A stretch of 64,000 nt of DNA from Neelides folsomi (lineage: Eukaryota; Arthropoda; Collembola; Neelipleona; Neelidae), in NCBI GenBank assembly GCA_034687125.1, contig JAQGBZ010000109.1, positions 1 to 64,000 on the forward strand. The letters run 5' to 3'. Each line of letters starts with the position of its first letter. The first letter of the stretch is position 1. Both the position numbers and the translations under genes were made by a program. Below the pieces are notes generated by a model that was not told the origin of the DNA, did no database searches, and worked only from the letters and a program-made list of their open reading frames with translations. This document shows, in pieces, positions 1 to 15,131 of this stretch.

Positions 1-1797
1 TCATGACATTTTGTTGATTAATAAAAAAGTTATTTATATGAGAATATAGCGGTCCCGTAAATATGGTTAAGGGATTAGTATGTAGTATATGTATAGCCAA
101 ATTTGAGACAATTTAAATTAAATCGCGTATTATAAATCACTTTTACAAGTTTAATTTCCACTTACATTAGCTATATGTTTTGTGGTATCTTCGACCACTC
201 AAAAACTATTTGACGATAATATTTTTCCGTCAAAAAAATGACATTGGCTTTATGAAGTAAATTAAGGATATACATATAAATATAAGTAGCGGCGATTGAA
301 CATGAAAAATGAAACTTTGTATTAGTTATATAATAGAATGAAGAATGTGGTGTATTATTCTAAAAATTGTAATCCTCTTTCTCTCCCCGTGGCTCCGAAC
401 ATTCAATTAATAATGAAAGTTTCATTGTGCAAGGTTTTTTTCTCAGGTCGAAAGTCGATTAATGGGAAAGCCTTCATTTATCATTACAAGTCATAATTAT
501 GTATATTGAAGGGTGGAGCATTACAAAAGTTTTCACTTTTCCCCATGAGTTCATCCCAGGAAATTGGACGTGGGAAATGTTTTATTGACAGGAATGCATT
601 TAGGAGTTAGTTTAAAAAAGAAGGGGGATGATTAATTAAAACTCCCTGGAGGAGCATGGAGAATGTGAGGAAATAATCCTCCTCCACCCGAGCCCATATA
701 CAATACAAGTTCATTAATGGAGGGTTGAGAAGGAGTTTCACAAATTAATTAGTTCCAAAGGATTCTCCTCACCCTTTTCAGGGAAGAAACAATCTAAATT
801 CTTGGCCTTTAAAGCCTTCACACATTCGTTCCTACCCATTGGCCTCATGTTTAAATTGTTAAGCCATCCGAGGTTGAAATATTATGTATTCATCGAGGGA
901 TCTTATCATTCATTTACTCTCCATGAGTCACGTTGTTTAATGAAATGACTAACGGTGTCGAAGGTGAAAGCAAAGATCCTTCCATTTACATACAACCCAC
1001 CATTAATAAAACGAGGCTTTTAATTTAATATCCATTCCGTGCGAGCTTTGCTCCCTACTCGTGGAGCCCCCCTCATAAAGGAATCCACCCAATTGGAATG
1101 TTCTACCAAATTCAATTTTCCTCGCTTTCATCTTCTTGTTACTCATGACACTAATGAGTGGGAGGTGGACGCTCTGATGACGGCTCCTCATGTCCAATGC
1201 TGGGAACAGTAATTGACATACCTCAACGACCATTTATTCCATTCCGTGGCCAGACGACCCTTTCATCAACATTCCATTCATAATGAATTCCTCTTTCTAT
1301 TTTAATAAATCAACTCATGCTAATTGCATTTAATTGCTTTATTGAATTTCAAGTTTCAATTATTCTTTAACCCATGTAATTGGCCAATACAATAGGAATA
1401 TCACCATCTTGAGATCATTCCCCAACAGGTAAGGAATGTGCTACTATTCCATATACCATATTAATAAATTGTAACTACAACGTTACCTAGGAGTTGTTGA
1501 AAGGGTTAGATTTCTATAAATTTCTTTTTTATTAACTCCATCATTATTCCGTTGTAAACCAAGGAGCATGGCTATAAATCACTTAGTCCTCACTGGGTTA
1601 ACATAAATAAGCAATGCAATAAATTCTCATAAACTACCATGTAAATATGATTATTCTTTAATTTGCATGGAAAAGGCGGAAGTGATAAAAAGTAAATTTC
1701 ATTTTAATGCCGAGCCCCCAAGAGAGAAAGTGGAGTTTAAAGAGTGGATTACGCCGTGTCTGAGAGGTTTAATTTAATGGTTCGTTTCACTTTCCAG
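1..1797. other. Upstream part or intron of the TMTC3-like gene, no exon found
   Basis: About 1.8 kb of AT-rich sequence that becomes GC- and purine-richer after about 1 kb. The TMTC coding sequence enters this window at an internal exon (1798), so this stretch is probably intron. I looked for the preceding coding segment, which in TMTC proteins ends near a HPIHTEA-type motif, and did not find it. No RNA gene or repeat family was recognised. Confidence 0.5.
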
Positions 1798-4700
1798 GTG
1801 ACGGGCGTCGTGGGGCGGGCCGAGAGCCTCTCATCCATATTTTTCATCCTCGCGTTCCGGGTGTACATGAAGGCAACGGTGAGAAGGAGACGCACAGGTG
1901 AGATTCCGCTCCAAGGCCCTCATGACATTAATGCCCTCGCAAGGTCCTCACTCTCTGAAGGGAAAAGTCAGAGGGAAAGGAATTTATGCTCACTCAGGAT
2001 GAAATGGAGCACGAGACTTGGTCTTTATTTACATATTTCACGGGCTGAATGGCTGAGCCATATTTTGGCCCTTTATTCGGGCAGTTGGTGGAAGTAATTG
2101 AGAGCCGTGTTTGGGTATGGGAGGGCGGGAGTGATCGGGGTGACGTTTGACTCTCTGGAGCCCCATTACCCTCCGTCCGAGGAAGTGGAACAATGCATGG
2201 GTAATGAGTAATGGAGGGTAGGAAGGGGAATGGGACGGTTGCGTGATTGGGTCAGGAAGATCCGCACAATGGCTTCTCCCCATGATTCATTGGGACAATA
2301 AGGTAATCAATGAGTGGGTCGAATGGCAAGGGAATAATTTCAACTCTCGCCGCCCTATTTATGGCCGCTCAAAAGTTTCGGATCATTTCACTCAAATGCG
2401 GTCGAGCCACAAGAGGAGTTCGCTGCCAATTGAGAGAGGAAGTGAACTGGGACACGAAATGAACACGAGGGGAGAGATACGAGAAAGTTAAAAATTTGTC
2501 TAGGGACCAACTCCCGGGTTGAGATAATGATCTGTGGGAATAATTGACGTGATGGAGGGAACGGTGGCCACCATGATTTACGACTCTACTGCCAAGGGAA
2601 CCCCTGTTGGAAATCCCTTTCTTATCATTACGACCAGCCGTATCATTTATTTCCTCACGACCCCTCGGACCAGGGCGATTAAATACATACCTCCTTCGCC
2701 CTCAGGAGGGCCAAAATTACTCCTCCCTATGAACCTCATTAAATATCCCGAGAAAAAAAGTTGGTTTTGCTGGTCGAATGGATAAAATACGTCACTCCAT
2801 ATTGGCGGCATATGAACACCAACTCGGAGTCAGTTTCCGGAATTGAGATGAAGAGGAATAAAATAAAAATCAATCCCTTTTCCCCCTCCAGCACCGGAGG
2901 AAGAAACAAAGTGAAGTAAACTAATTGACTGCCTGGAGCGAGAGAGGAACCGAAACTCAAAGTGCATTAGGCATTAAGGGGCCGCGGAGAAAGTTGAGCG
3001 AGTCTCGGCGGAGATTAGGACTTGCCGTGTTTGGGGAGGTCACTTGACATTTCCTCCAGATTCTCTTCGCACGCTACAACGGCCCCCTGCCATGGGGCCG
3101 CCTTTAAAGGGAATAATAGACTCCTTTGCCCATGGAAGTTGTTGAACGGGAGGATGGGGAAATCACGTAGGGCACTTTCTTCGTCTAATCTCCCCTCGGA
3201 GGGCGGAGGTGGTGAGGAACTCCGCTTTGCCCTCACCAGCCTCGAAGATTGATGGGGGGAAATATGAGTGAGAGGTGAAGGCTTTTAATGTCTACTGGGA
3301 AACTCCTTAATTCCCAACTACATAAAGAGTCTGAGGAACTGTAAGAGAAAGAGTAAGAGTAAAAGAGTGACCTGGATCGTAAAAAAGCCCTAAATCCTCA
3401 AACTTCAATTTTGAGGAATGAGAGGTTGGATTCACATATTCATTTCAAAATGATTGAGCAGAATGGAGGAAGATGGTTCTCTTCGCTTTCTTCGTTCTCC
3501 TTGCAATGCTGTGTAAGGAGCAGGGAATTACGGTCCTCGCTGTCGCTGCCGTTTATGAAATTTTCATCAAACATAAGGTCATTCAAATTCTGTTTATGTC
3601 TTTTACTACTTCATTTAATTATTCGACAAGTACATTTGCACGGTTTGTCAATTCAAAAAGACCCCTTGGCATGCCATATGCATTATGAACCGTTGTTGTT
3701 TTATTACATACATATAGTTGCGACTTAAGGATCTTCGCCAGGTGCTTGTGACTCTGTTGCGGGGGAAAGGCGTTCTTCCTCCTTGGATTTCTATCGTAAC
3801 TCAACGAATGACAGCCCTTGTTTTGACGATGATCCTTCTCATGGGCGGACGGCTGTTCGTCATGGGCTCTCAACTACCTGTTTTCACAAGGTGAGTTCTT
3901 CAACCCTCTTGAAGATGAAAGAAAGAGACCTTTGGGCGGAAATGGGATTGGGAGTCAATTACAGTAATTCCCCTTCGTCGTGATTTGTTGGCTCTTGGAG
4001 TTTTAGAAATGGAAGAGGGGAGGAATTGAGATTCCTAATCGCCCCCACTAATTACCATTCACATTAAGTGAAAACTTTGCCGGAAGGAATTGAAAAAGTG
4101 GAGACTTTTCACTTTCTCGGCCCCAAACCCTTCGCCTCGACGAATATTAATTAGCCATCGTAAGTGTGGTGCTCCGTTTTTTACATTTTATATTGGATTC
4201 CTTCCGCAATCTTCCCATCTCCCCTCTCTTGAATCTGGAGAAGGGAGTGAATGGGAAAAGTTGGGTCTATGAGAAAACCCCGAAATCCACATTCAATTCT
4301 TTCCTTCTTCCCACCACCCCCGTCGTTCATTTGCCAAACGTTATTGTATTGCCATATGAACCAACTCCTGTTCAACTTGTGTTTTCAAACCTCGAGTTTC
4401 CCAAGTTGGAAATTAATTTAGGATATTTTTTTCAGATTTGACAATCCAGCTTCAGTGGCCGAAAGTCCAACACGCCAACTGAGTTACAATTACCTTGTGA
4501 GCCTGAATGCCTGGCTCGTACTCTTCCCTTGCGACTTGTGCTGCGACTGGACAATGGGCACCGTACCGTTGGTCTCATCTTTCCTTGACCCGAGGAATCT
4601 CGCGACCTTGGCCACGTATTTTGTTCTTCTCACTCTCGCCCATTCGGCTCTGAGCAGGAAGGCCGGCCCGCGGTCGAACACGATCCTCTTCGCCCTTTCA

Positions 4701-7700
4701 CTCCTGGTCTTTCCCTTCATTCCGGCCTCGAATCTCTTCTTCCCTGTGGGGTTCGTGGTGGCCGAGCGGGTGTTGTACATGCCGTCAATGGGCTTTTGTC
4801 TCCTTGTGGCCTACGGCTGGACGAGGTTGTACGGGTCGAAAAGGAGCCGCCGGAAGTGGTGCTGGCTTTTCCTTGCTATCCTCCTTGGTATCCATGGGAC
4901 GAAGACTCATTTGAGGAACGTCGACTGGCAATCGGAGTATTCCATCTTCATGGCCGGCCTCCGAGTGAACGAGAAGAATGCAAAGTTGTTTAACAACGTG
5001 GGGCATGCTTTGGAAGGGTATGGAAAATACGACGAAGCTCTTCACTACTTCCACAAAGCCGTTAGGTACGAAACATTTACTCTTATTTATCCAACTCATG
5101 TAACATGGGGGCCGAAGTTATACATAAATCGTTAGACTCAAAATATTCCTCATCTCTTCACGCATCAATTTTCAACTCGAAGGCTCATTTATCTCATGCG
5201 AAGGAGCCGAAGAGAGCGGAGCTGAGAAACCATTCGTTTGATTTATTTTTCCAAATACACCGCTTTCCCTTTTCAACTCAAGTTTCTCCTTAATGTAAAT
5301 ACTTTACATAGCGTACATCCATAATTAGTGCAAATGATATAACGGGGCTAAAGGATGTTTTTTTTCAACCGTGTAAGTTAATTGGACAATTGGAGAAGTT
5401 GTGAGTTTCCAAGTGAATTGCAGCGAGTTGGGGAGAATGATGGGTGGAGAGGGGGAAAGTTATTTCACTTTTTATTTAACCTAAACGGTGAATAAAAAAG
5501 TCAAATAAATTCCCCCTAACGATCTTTCACCTTGTGTAAGAGAAGGTGAAGAGGGATAATGTGTATTTACACACGAAAACTCTCCAAATGTAAACACAGT
5601 CACCTTTTGTAACCCTCACAAAGCCTCATTGTAATAACTAAAAGTCAGGGAAATTAAAGAGCTCTGAGGATATTCGGTGATTATGATAACTTGGAAACTG
5701 CGAAAATGACGAGCCTCATCAGTCCATGTCCCCCCTTTTGGATCTCTTCAGGGCTGGGGCGAATAAATAAAGAGGGGAAATGGGTTTAAAGTTGAGTTGG
5801 GTCGGGTGGGGAAGTAAGTGGGTTGAAAGGGAGAAAGGGGGTTGTCGCTGCTCCTGGCGGACTAAACTTTCTCAATAAGTCAGTTTTGGGGGGAGGAAGT
5901 CGAAAAGGAGATAAATCAGCCGATCGGGGCTTTCCCGTCCTCTCCCTTGACCATAAATTCTCCTCAAGTTGATCTATCGGCGAGTGTCTCCTCTCCCACC
6001 TTCCCATCAAGGAGGGGAAAGTTGTTCCAAACCCTTGTGAATGTTCTGCCTTGTCGTCGAGATCCCCACCATGTAAGGCATGGTTTTCTCCCGCCTCGAC
6101 CGGAGGAGTTATTAGTTCCCCACGACCAGAACTAGTAGAATTTTATGCAGCGAGAGAGATGGTCGCCCGATGATCTTCCTATTTGAAAGATCGGGGAGCA
6201 GGGAAGAATGTTCCGCTCGATAGGCTCCCGTGCAGGAGGAGGAATATTTATCGCTCCGCTCTCCATCCTCATCTGCCCTCAAATGAAGTGAGAAGGGGAG
6301 TGAAGGGAATTTATGGGTTGAATCACAATCACATTCCTACACAATTCCACAATTTCCTCTCGATGGTGAGGGATGAGGGAGGAGATAGGCAAGACGGGGC
6401 TTCAAAGCGGATTAAATGCCCCACTTGTAGCTCCCACTAGGTCACGCAAATTCATTCAATATTTATATTTCCTTTAAATTCCACATGTGAGGGATTTCAA
6501 TTTATAATTAATTTATTAGCTTACTTTTTACATTGGCTAGGCAGGTATTTTTTTATAAGTATTTTGATAATTGAAAATCATTGGTTGTTTTTACAGTGTG
6601 CAGTCTGATGATATTGGAGCTCATATCAACGTCGGGAGAACATACAATCACTTGAAGATGTACAAAGAGGCTGAAGACGCATATATGAAGGTTGGTTTTA
6701 AAAATGAATTGAAATTTATGGTAAAAGAACAAACTTGTTGTAAATGCATAGCGGTTTACTATTCCTCATGCATGGAGTGAAATGTTGGGAGAGTACAAAG
6801 ATAAAAGCGGAAAGCACGCACTCTCCGTTTACGACATGCAATTCAGATTTAGATGCAAAGCAGTGAAAATGAAATTCCAGTATGTAAACTTAACGTTTAG
6901 CAGACAATAATTTTCAATCGATTCTCTTTAACGAGATTGTAGGGGAAATCAACTTTAATTCCTAAAAGATTTCCAATGCATGCGAAATCCTTTAGAAATT
7001 TTTCCAACCGCGTCTAATAATGTTTTCAATGAATAAATTCAAATATTTTTGCATCGTATTTGAATGAGAAAGGAGGCGAATAAGTTAGGATAAATTAATT
7101 GATTTTTCTAAGATAATATTTGAGATGATGTTTAAGGATGAGCTCCAGGTCGGTTGAGAAAGCATTCCTTAAAGGGAAATTCAGAGTTAGCGTTTATACA
7201 TTTATTTATTCCATCTCGCCTTCACTCAAGCCCCCCGATTGGGAGGCCCATACATAAATAATGTTTATAAAGTGAAATTGATGATGAGATGGGTCCAACC
7301 AATTTTGGGCCGGGCTTTTGTTGAGGTTACTTAGAGCCCCGTGTTCATTTAGTTGTATGGAGAGAACTCCCGGTTGAGCGATTGTGGAAAAGGGCAGGGA
7401 AGTCTTGGTAAGATTGATGGGGAGCAGAAGGAAAGAAGAGGTCCTCGTGACAGTGGACGGAGGCCGACCAACGGCAACCCACACTTTCAATTGAGGAGTG
7501 ATGAGACGATGATGGATCTCTCCATTGTTACCACTAAATGCGAGCAGAAAATAGATGATCCATCATCATCTCTGATCAACTCCCTTCCTCATTCCATGAG
7601 GATTGGGATCTAATCTCGCTCGAGGTTCAACATCTTTTCCTCTCTTTAGGCCAAATCCCTTCTTCCGAAGGCAAAGCCCGGAGAATCCTACCAAGCCCGG

Positions 7701-10700
7701 ATAGCACCCAATCATCTCAATGTCTTCCTCAACCTGGCCAACCTAATTGCTCGGAACGAGACGCGACTGGAGGAAGCCGATCGACTCTATCGACAGGCCA
7801 TTTCAATGAGAGCTGACTACACCCAGGCGTACATCAACCGTGGGGACATCCTGCTCAAAATGAACAGGTGAGATGGATAATTGGATGATAGGATGAGCTT
7901 GAGGGAATCGGTAATTGGGCTGGACCAGAAGAATCAATTCTTGAATACGTCGCCATTCGTTTTGGAGAAATCGAGAAGGTTGAGGAGCCCCGAGCCGATT
8001 TTTCCCCGTCTGGGAAAAATTGGATTTCCCTTCTTGCTCTCTTTCTTGGAGTAGTATTGTGTGTGTCTGGTGAAGAGGAATTTTCGTAATGTCTCCTTCC
8101 CTGCTCCTGACGTTTGAGCAATAAAAGAGAAAAAATGTTGTTATGAAGAATCGGCTCTCGAATGGAGGAGGATGTGTATTAACCTACATGTGTAGAAGAC
8201 CCTCTTCATCTCCGCCTGATTACTTCCTTCCGAATTGAATGGGCGGTCATGGAAGAAAATACATTTTCCTATTCTCCTCCAACCTTGTTTCAATCCCATT
8301 AATAAAATTCTATCGACTCTTTCTTCTTTTCTCATTACAGGACGAAAGAGGCTCAGGAAGTGTACGAGCGGGCTTTATTCTACGACGCTTCAAATCCAGA
8401 TATTTACTACAATGTAAGTTTATACGATGATCGTTAATACAAATAAATAGACACATGTATAGTTATTGTAGTCAGGTATGGGTATGTATGTATTTGCTAT
8501 ATGTGTGTAATGTACACAATAACAACATCTCCCACATTCCGGTTTTATTTATTTATTGGGAGCGTCAAGTGTGGAGGCAGGACGGGGAATTAGGAGCCGT
8601 AAATACTTACCAGGGTAGAGAAAATAAATTAGTGATATGCATAGAACCCCAATGACTTTTCTCCGCTTTTAACTCCTTATGATTCAAGGGGTTTTCTCTC
8701 AATTCGAACTTCCTTGTGTTCCTCGTTAAATAATTCCTCCTGTCTTCCTCGAACCTCGTCATAAAGAGTGTTAATATTTCATTCTTTCCCTAATCCTCTT
8801 CCCCTCCTTCTCTGGACTTGATCGTTTCATTCCCTTTCAGCTCGGCGTGGTGTATTTGGAACAAGCCAAACCGGCCCAGGCCATCGCCTACTTGAACAAA
8901 GCCCTTGAGCTCGAACCGGAACACACCCAGGCTCTCCTCAACTCCGCCATTCTCCTGAGCGAGTAAGTTGCGGAAAGCTCCGATTCCCCATTTGACATTC
9001 TTTTCATCCCTAGCGACCCGAGTCATCGCGAGGTGGCAAGGAAAAGACTCACTCTCCTCACCGTCAAAGACCAGAAAAACGAACGGGCCTTTTTCCACCT
9101 GGGGATGCTTGCAATGGACGAGAAGGATATTGTGACAGCTGAGAAGTACTTTCGTATAGCCATTCAGCTCAAGGAGGATTTCAGAAGGTGCTCAACTCGA
9201 ACCTCTAATCCCATCTTTATCCCTCCACCACTTTTCATCAGGATGTTGGGAACGACTAAAGAAATTTTATTTATGAACCACCTCATTTTCAATCTTCAAT
9301 CCTTTTCATATACTCCTACTCTCAAATCCTTTTCAACTAACTTCAACATTTCACTCCAAACATTTTTTTACTATTTGCACTATATTGGACTGTGTAATTT
9401 GAAACATTAGAAATATTATCCCAAGTGGATCAAAATTGATAATATGATCTTGAAACGTAATTTTCTCGTTGCTGAAATTTTTAAGATGGGCATTAGTAGT
9501 TTATTTTAAATGAAATGTTTTATAAAACTCGTTCATATGAATATTACAATTAAAAGTTAGGATGAATGATGGTGAGTAAAAGTGGGGAAGAGGAGTTTAT
9601 GAATTATTGAATATTTAAACGATGAAGGCTTTCCTTTTTAAGAAATTCAGAGACGTGGGTGAAAAAAACTTTTGAAATATTAACCTTTGTATCCGAACAC
9701 TACCGTGTCCCCTCTTTTCAAAAAATGGTTACAAAAATTTATGCGACGATTTGAAAGAGTGAAATATTTAAAAAGGGGTGGGAAGTTGAAGGGCGGGGTC
9801 TCTTATTCGAGATTTATGTAAATGGGAACGCGGGTCCGCTGAAGAATTATGCAATTAAACTGAGTCTTAAATTAAAAGTCCATATAAGAATTTTAATTTC
9901 CTCTTCCTGATGTTGTATATTCACTTAGAGTAGCTTCCTCCATGAAACCTTGTAGGAATAATGAGGTTCGTAATCGTAATGACGGTGTTTGTGTGTGCTG
10001 ACAGTGCGCTGTTCAATTTGGCTCTTTTACTGGCTGACAGCCAGCGTCCGCTTGAAGCGGCTCCTTTCCTCAACCAGCTTGTTAAATTCCATCCGGACCA
10101 CATTAAAGGCCTCATCCTCCTCGGAGACATTTACATCAACAACTTGAAGGACCTCGAGACGGCGGAATCCGTAAGAAACCCCGAGTCTTCTTATCCTCCC
10201 AATCTTCCTTTCCAATTTTCTTTAACGGCCGCCCCTCTCCCCCCATTAAACATCAGTAGCTCACCATTCGCGAGCTAATTCAATGGGGGATACATTATAA
10301 GGATGAATATGGGAAAGTATAGGGAGTAGCGGGAGCGGAATTCATTATGATGGGAAGGACGATTAAAAATATGAGTGACGGGGGAGGAGATAAGATTTGA
10401 ATTTCAGCTCTCATTTAAATATGTTTTTTCAGTGCTACCATCGGATCCTGGCCATCGACCCTGTGAACGTTCAAGGGCTTCACAACCTCTGCGTCGTTTA
10501 TGTCGAGCGAGGGGATTTGCTCAAGGCGGAGAAATGTTTTCTTCAGGCCGTCCAACTGGCTCCAAAAGAAGAATACATCCAGCGGCATCTCAGGATCGTC
10601 CGCCAGAGAATTACCAAGATCGCGTCAGAGTACAGAGAAAACGGAATTCCTTTTGAGACTCCCGAGTTCCTCAAGGGGGCCCTTCGGGGAAAAGATGAAC

Positions 10701-10786
10701 CTTCCCTCGACCTCACGCGCTTTCCAGAAGACGGCGAGAAGAAGAAAAGGAAGAGGAAGACGCCGAGCTCGTACGAAGTTCTATGA
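1798..10786 (+). CDS. TMTC3: TMTC3-like transmembrane and TPR protein, 5' end missing
   Basis: This is an ER membrane protein. Vertebrate TMTC1-4 act in O-mannosylation of cadherins; that role is family knowledge, not visible here. Proposed exons: 1798-1878, 3473-3577, 3718-3890, 4436-5065, 6597-6690, 7650-7867, 8341-8413, 8841-8962, 9014-9187, 10005-10170 and 10433-10786, giving about 729 residues in phase with a TGA stop. The first exon reads [16 protein letters not shown], the TMTC core. Later landmarks are [36 protein letters not shown] and [13 protein letters not shown] in the membrane half. TPR repeats follow ([59 protein letters not shown]). The C-terminus is Lys/Arg-rich. TMTC3 fits best because of the GMLAMDEKD and EEYIQRHL segments. 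About 170-190 N-terminal residues are missing. The 3473 start (after a weak AAG acceptor) is chosen because it restores phase 0; 3462 is an alternative, and an extra exon between 1878 and 3473 is possible. Confidence 0.9.
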
Positions 10787-13700
10787 TCACATTTCATTCT
10801 CCGTATTGAAAAGAAAAAAAATGAATGAATTTATATATTGTAATACTCTAACTATGCAATGTTTAAGCTACAAAGTATATGTACTTATATAACAATTTAT
10901 ACATTCTAGACTTATTCGAAATTTTAAATGGGGAAAGGAAACATAAACTGGCTTTGAGCACGAGAATTCTAAATGTAAAAATTCTTATCTTATACACATT
11001 TTTATCTTAAATGTACATTTATAGTTGCTACAATTGAAGGAATATTTGGAATTCACAATTAAATGACTGACTGACTGTGGAAGGAATTATGAACAAGTGT
11101 TGTGTGTGAAATTTACTCTTACTTATAAAACTCTATTAAGGCGTTGTTAATCAAATGCGTAAAAATGGCATTGATTAAATTAATTGTTCTGCCTAAAAGA
11201 AATGTGAAGCCTAAATGTGTAGACTTTTACATTTACCTATATATTGGAAAACTTAAGGGATTAAAGTTTATATTGTAATAATATAGTAGTTAGTAATTAA
11301 CCCTTTTGCATTTTAATCTCAAGTATGATAGGCAAAATAATTAATAACCGGATATAATATAAATAATTTAAATATAGAGTACGATACTTTGAAAATTTAA
11401 AGAGAAATTTGTGAGGAAGGATAGTCATTAGCGAAGGCGGATCTGAGGAGTTCTGGTTTTGAGTAATTAATTAGATGATTAACTCACTGCAGTTGCTGCC
11501 TCTGTTTTCTGGTTCTTTTAACAATCTGGCCATTGCATTGTTCCAAGTAAAACTCATCATTATAAATTGAAGGCTTTTTGAGACTCCCAGCTTTCAACTT
11601 TTCCCCGTCGTGCTACACGCATTATGCAACCCGGGCTACCACAATCCGTCACAAACTAGGAAATCCATATAGCTGATCGACTATCATTTATGTTATTTTA
11701 TATCAAAGAATATTAATTATGTATGCATGAGGGTAATAAGGTTGCTAATGGGAGAATTTCAAATTTCTCTAGCGGGCAGCGGGGCTTAATACTCGTGTGT
11801 ATTATACGAATACATTTTTATGGTATTAAGTGCTTCATATAAATTACTTATATGCAATCATTCAAGACAAAGACTTTATTTAAGTCTGTATAAAGTTTAG
11901 TTCGTTGGAGGTATTATATTATATGTATTTATTTGTACTTAAATACTGCAAAATTTAAGTATTTGTATTATTGTTTTAAATATTTGAAAAGAATATTGTG
12001 TTGATTTATGTATGGTCAAGGGTCAAATATAGATTTTATAAAGACAATATATACTTAATTAACAGTTAATGTCAAACTAGAATTAATTTGCAATACAATT
12101 TAATTTTTTTCCCTAAACACATGAAATCTCATAAAATCGTGATTCTAATAATGGTAAATATAACATAAATATACATGTATGTCTATGTATTCATAAGTAC
12201 TTATTTATATTAGAGTGATTGCAAACGTGATATTTAATTGTACTATTAATGTTAATCTCATAACCGTAAATATACTCGGATTAGATCAATAAAGATGGCC
12301 TATGTTCAAATCCCTATGGTTTAAACCGGTAAGAAATTATTAAATATTAATCAGCATTGGCCATTGGCCAGCTGTATTCCCAAAATGTTAATTGGAAACC
12401 GTGTACTTAAGTACTTAATGTTATTTATATAGCATTGTATAGTATACCTTTACTAATATATATTCCTTAAAATACTTCAATACTCTTATATTACATATAG
12501 GAAATGTTATTCAAAAATACTTATTTATAGTAGGGAAATTATAGAATAAACGTTAAGTTAAAATGAAAATAAAGAGGTATTAATGGAAATAAACAATTAT
12601 TAATTATCAAACTTTCTCTTTTACTGTGCGTTATTTCAATTAATTGCCAAAAATAAGCGTATGCATATACTTTAAAATCTCCTTTATTTTTAAACATGGT
12701 ATGTTTCATGTAAATGTTGTCAATATGGAATAAATTACTCGCGTATAAAATTCATATTATATCAATATTGCTCTGTTTACCATTTAAATATCTTCAACGT
12801 CCTTAATTGCTCACTAATATATGTAACTCTAGCCTTTCTTAATTACTTTTCACATCCATAATTACAATGTTGAGTACGTAATGGCTTATAATGCATAATA
12901 TTTAAACAATCAGTTATATTGCTTAATCAATATTTACAAAGTTACTAATTAAGCATTGTTTACTCTTAGGTATATTAAATTCTTCAACAGGAAAACTTCA
13001 GCGTTGGTGATCTGTTCGAGTTATCCTCTTCGCTGTGTCAGATGCACTCGAGTCAATCGACTCATCATATAATCTTTCATGGCAGCGAATCTCGTCTTCT
13101 TCGTGGCATCTTATCTAATCTTATCCTAAATTAGTATAATTTCTCTACAATGGGAATGAAACGATAAAAGTTACAATGCTTAAGGTTACAAAAAGTACAT
13201 AGGATTAGTACTTAATTATACACTATTTTTATATTGATCAGTAAATTTGAAATGAATCACGTGCATGTTTATGGTAGTGCATAGTCGTAGCTTTATCGCT
13301 TGAAGACAGAATTTTATTTCACACTCGTATTTGTAATTTAAGGGCATGTTTAAGGCAAAGAGGCTTCATTGCATTCGTACTCATTGTCAGTATTTGCAGT
13401 ATGCTTGACTCTCGAGCAAGTACCCTTAAATATTATCGAAACTAAAAATAAATATAATATACATTAGTTCTCCGTCAAGGGGCCCAATCTTAATTATTGG
13501 ATGTTCCTTTGTATTTACAATGAGATTAAATACATATGTGAATGTCTGTATGCATGCATGTGGGGTTTGGAAAATGAAAAATAAATACTGATATAAAATT
13601 CCATGTCAAGAGTTTAATTATTTCGATTAATTGGATAAAAAGTAATTTATATGGATAATTTAGTAGTGCATATTTTATGTATAATATAGTAAAAAGAGCT

Positions 13701-15083
13701 AATTATGAGTTTATACATATTATTTTACATATCCACATATGATTCATAAGATAAGAATGACTCGAGATTAAAATGACACTCATAACAAAGGCAATATAAA
13801 CATAAGCAAAAGGATATTAAATAATAATAAATTGTTTACAATGTATTAATAATATATTTTAGATTAATAATTGTAATCGTAGGTTATAGGTTCTCCTAAC
13901 TGCTCAACAAAATAATTCCTTGTGGTGTGTACAACTTGAATGAACTATAAGATGTACTCTACAGTTACTCAAATTAAAGAGTCAGGAGTCTCAAATAAAA
14001 TACTGTCACTCCCTCCATTTGTCTCCCGCGAAAGAAACTAACATGATTATCAATAATAGGTACTTTCCCTCCGAGAGTATTCTCTATAATCTAACCGAAT
14101 CTACACGATTTTTAAATAAAAAATCAAAAAAAAGATATAATGTAGGTAAATCGCATGATAGGTACTGACAAAGTACGATCTTTTGTATATAAACGATGAA
14201 CTCAAGTTTCGAATAATAAACAGCTTCGAATTAAACCTCAAATGCGTTTCTGAAGGATGAGCAAACTGATTCTGGTTTGACTTAAACAGAGCGTATTCGC
14301 CCATTGTAGCATTTATTCTCCTTAATGTGATGTTGGTTTTAGAATCATTTTAAAAAATATTATTCGTAATATTATTGCTCGGTAATTCACCGCTAATCTA
14401 CGATCGATAAAATTCAAAGGTATTTAAATAGAGCCTAAATTTATTCTCATTCCATTCATCTACTCTTTTTTATCTTTCAGAATAGTAACTGCAAATCCTT
14501 ATATTTCGTCTTTATACTTATTATGCTTACAATCATAATAATTGTTTTATTATATTATTTAAATAGCAATAGGAGTCGCAAGTTAACTTTATAATATATC
14601 GACATTGTATTTCTAAACAGGTTATTAGGCTCTGTAAATAAATAATATAAAAACAAAGTTCATAATAAAGTCCAGTCAAAAGTTGAACATTATTATACAC
14701 GTATAAACCAAACTACAAATATACTATCACCTATAATATAACTAATTAATATAAGTATTTATTAAATATAATAAGTATTACATAATTAAACTTAACCTAT
14801 AAATAATTTGGATTTCTCAATAAAAAGAAAGATATTTGAAAGGTTCCCACGCTTCAATGTTTTAAAACCAACACTTTAATATATTGATTGACTGAAAAAA
14901 AAGCAGCTTCTATTCAGACAATACTTACAATAAGAATGATCAATTGGATTAAATCCCAAAGTTGAGGACTCTCAAATTTCTTTCTTTTTATATACAATCA
15001 CTTATAATTGCTAAAACTATTGATTTTGACAATTAACAGCAACTGGATTCTTATATGCTAATTGACGTCGCATATATTATCTT

Positions 15084-15089
15084 TTTATT
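15084..15089 (-). terminator. Candidate poly(A) signal of the CBP gene
   Basis: AATAAA on the minus strand, about 420 nt past the CBP stop. It is the first canonical hexamer I noticed downstream. Position alone supports it. Confidence 0.3.
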
Positions 15090-15115
15090 TATAATGCCTC
15101 GGGAGTATATAATAT

Positions 15116-15131
15116 TATATATATATATATA
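15116..15131. repeat. (TA)n microsatellite
   Basis: Sixteen bases of perfect TA alternation in the spacer downstream of CBP. Confidence 0.9.
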
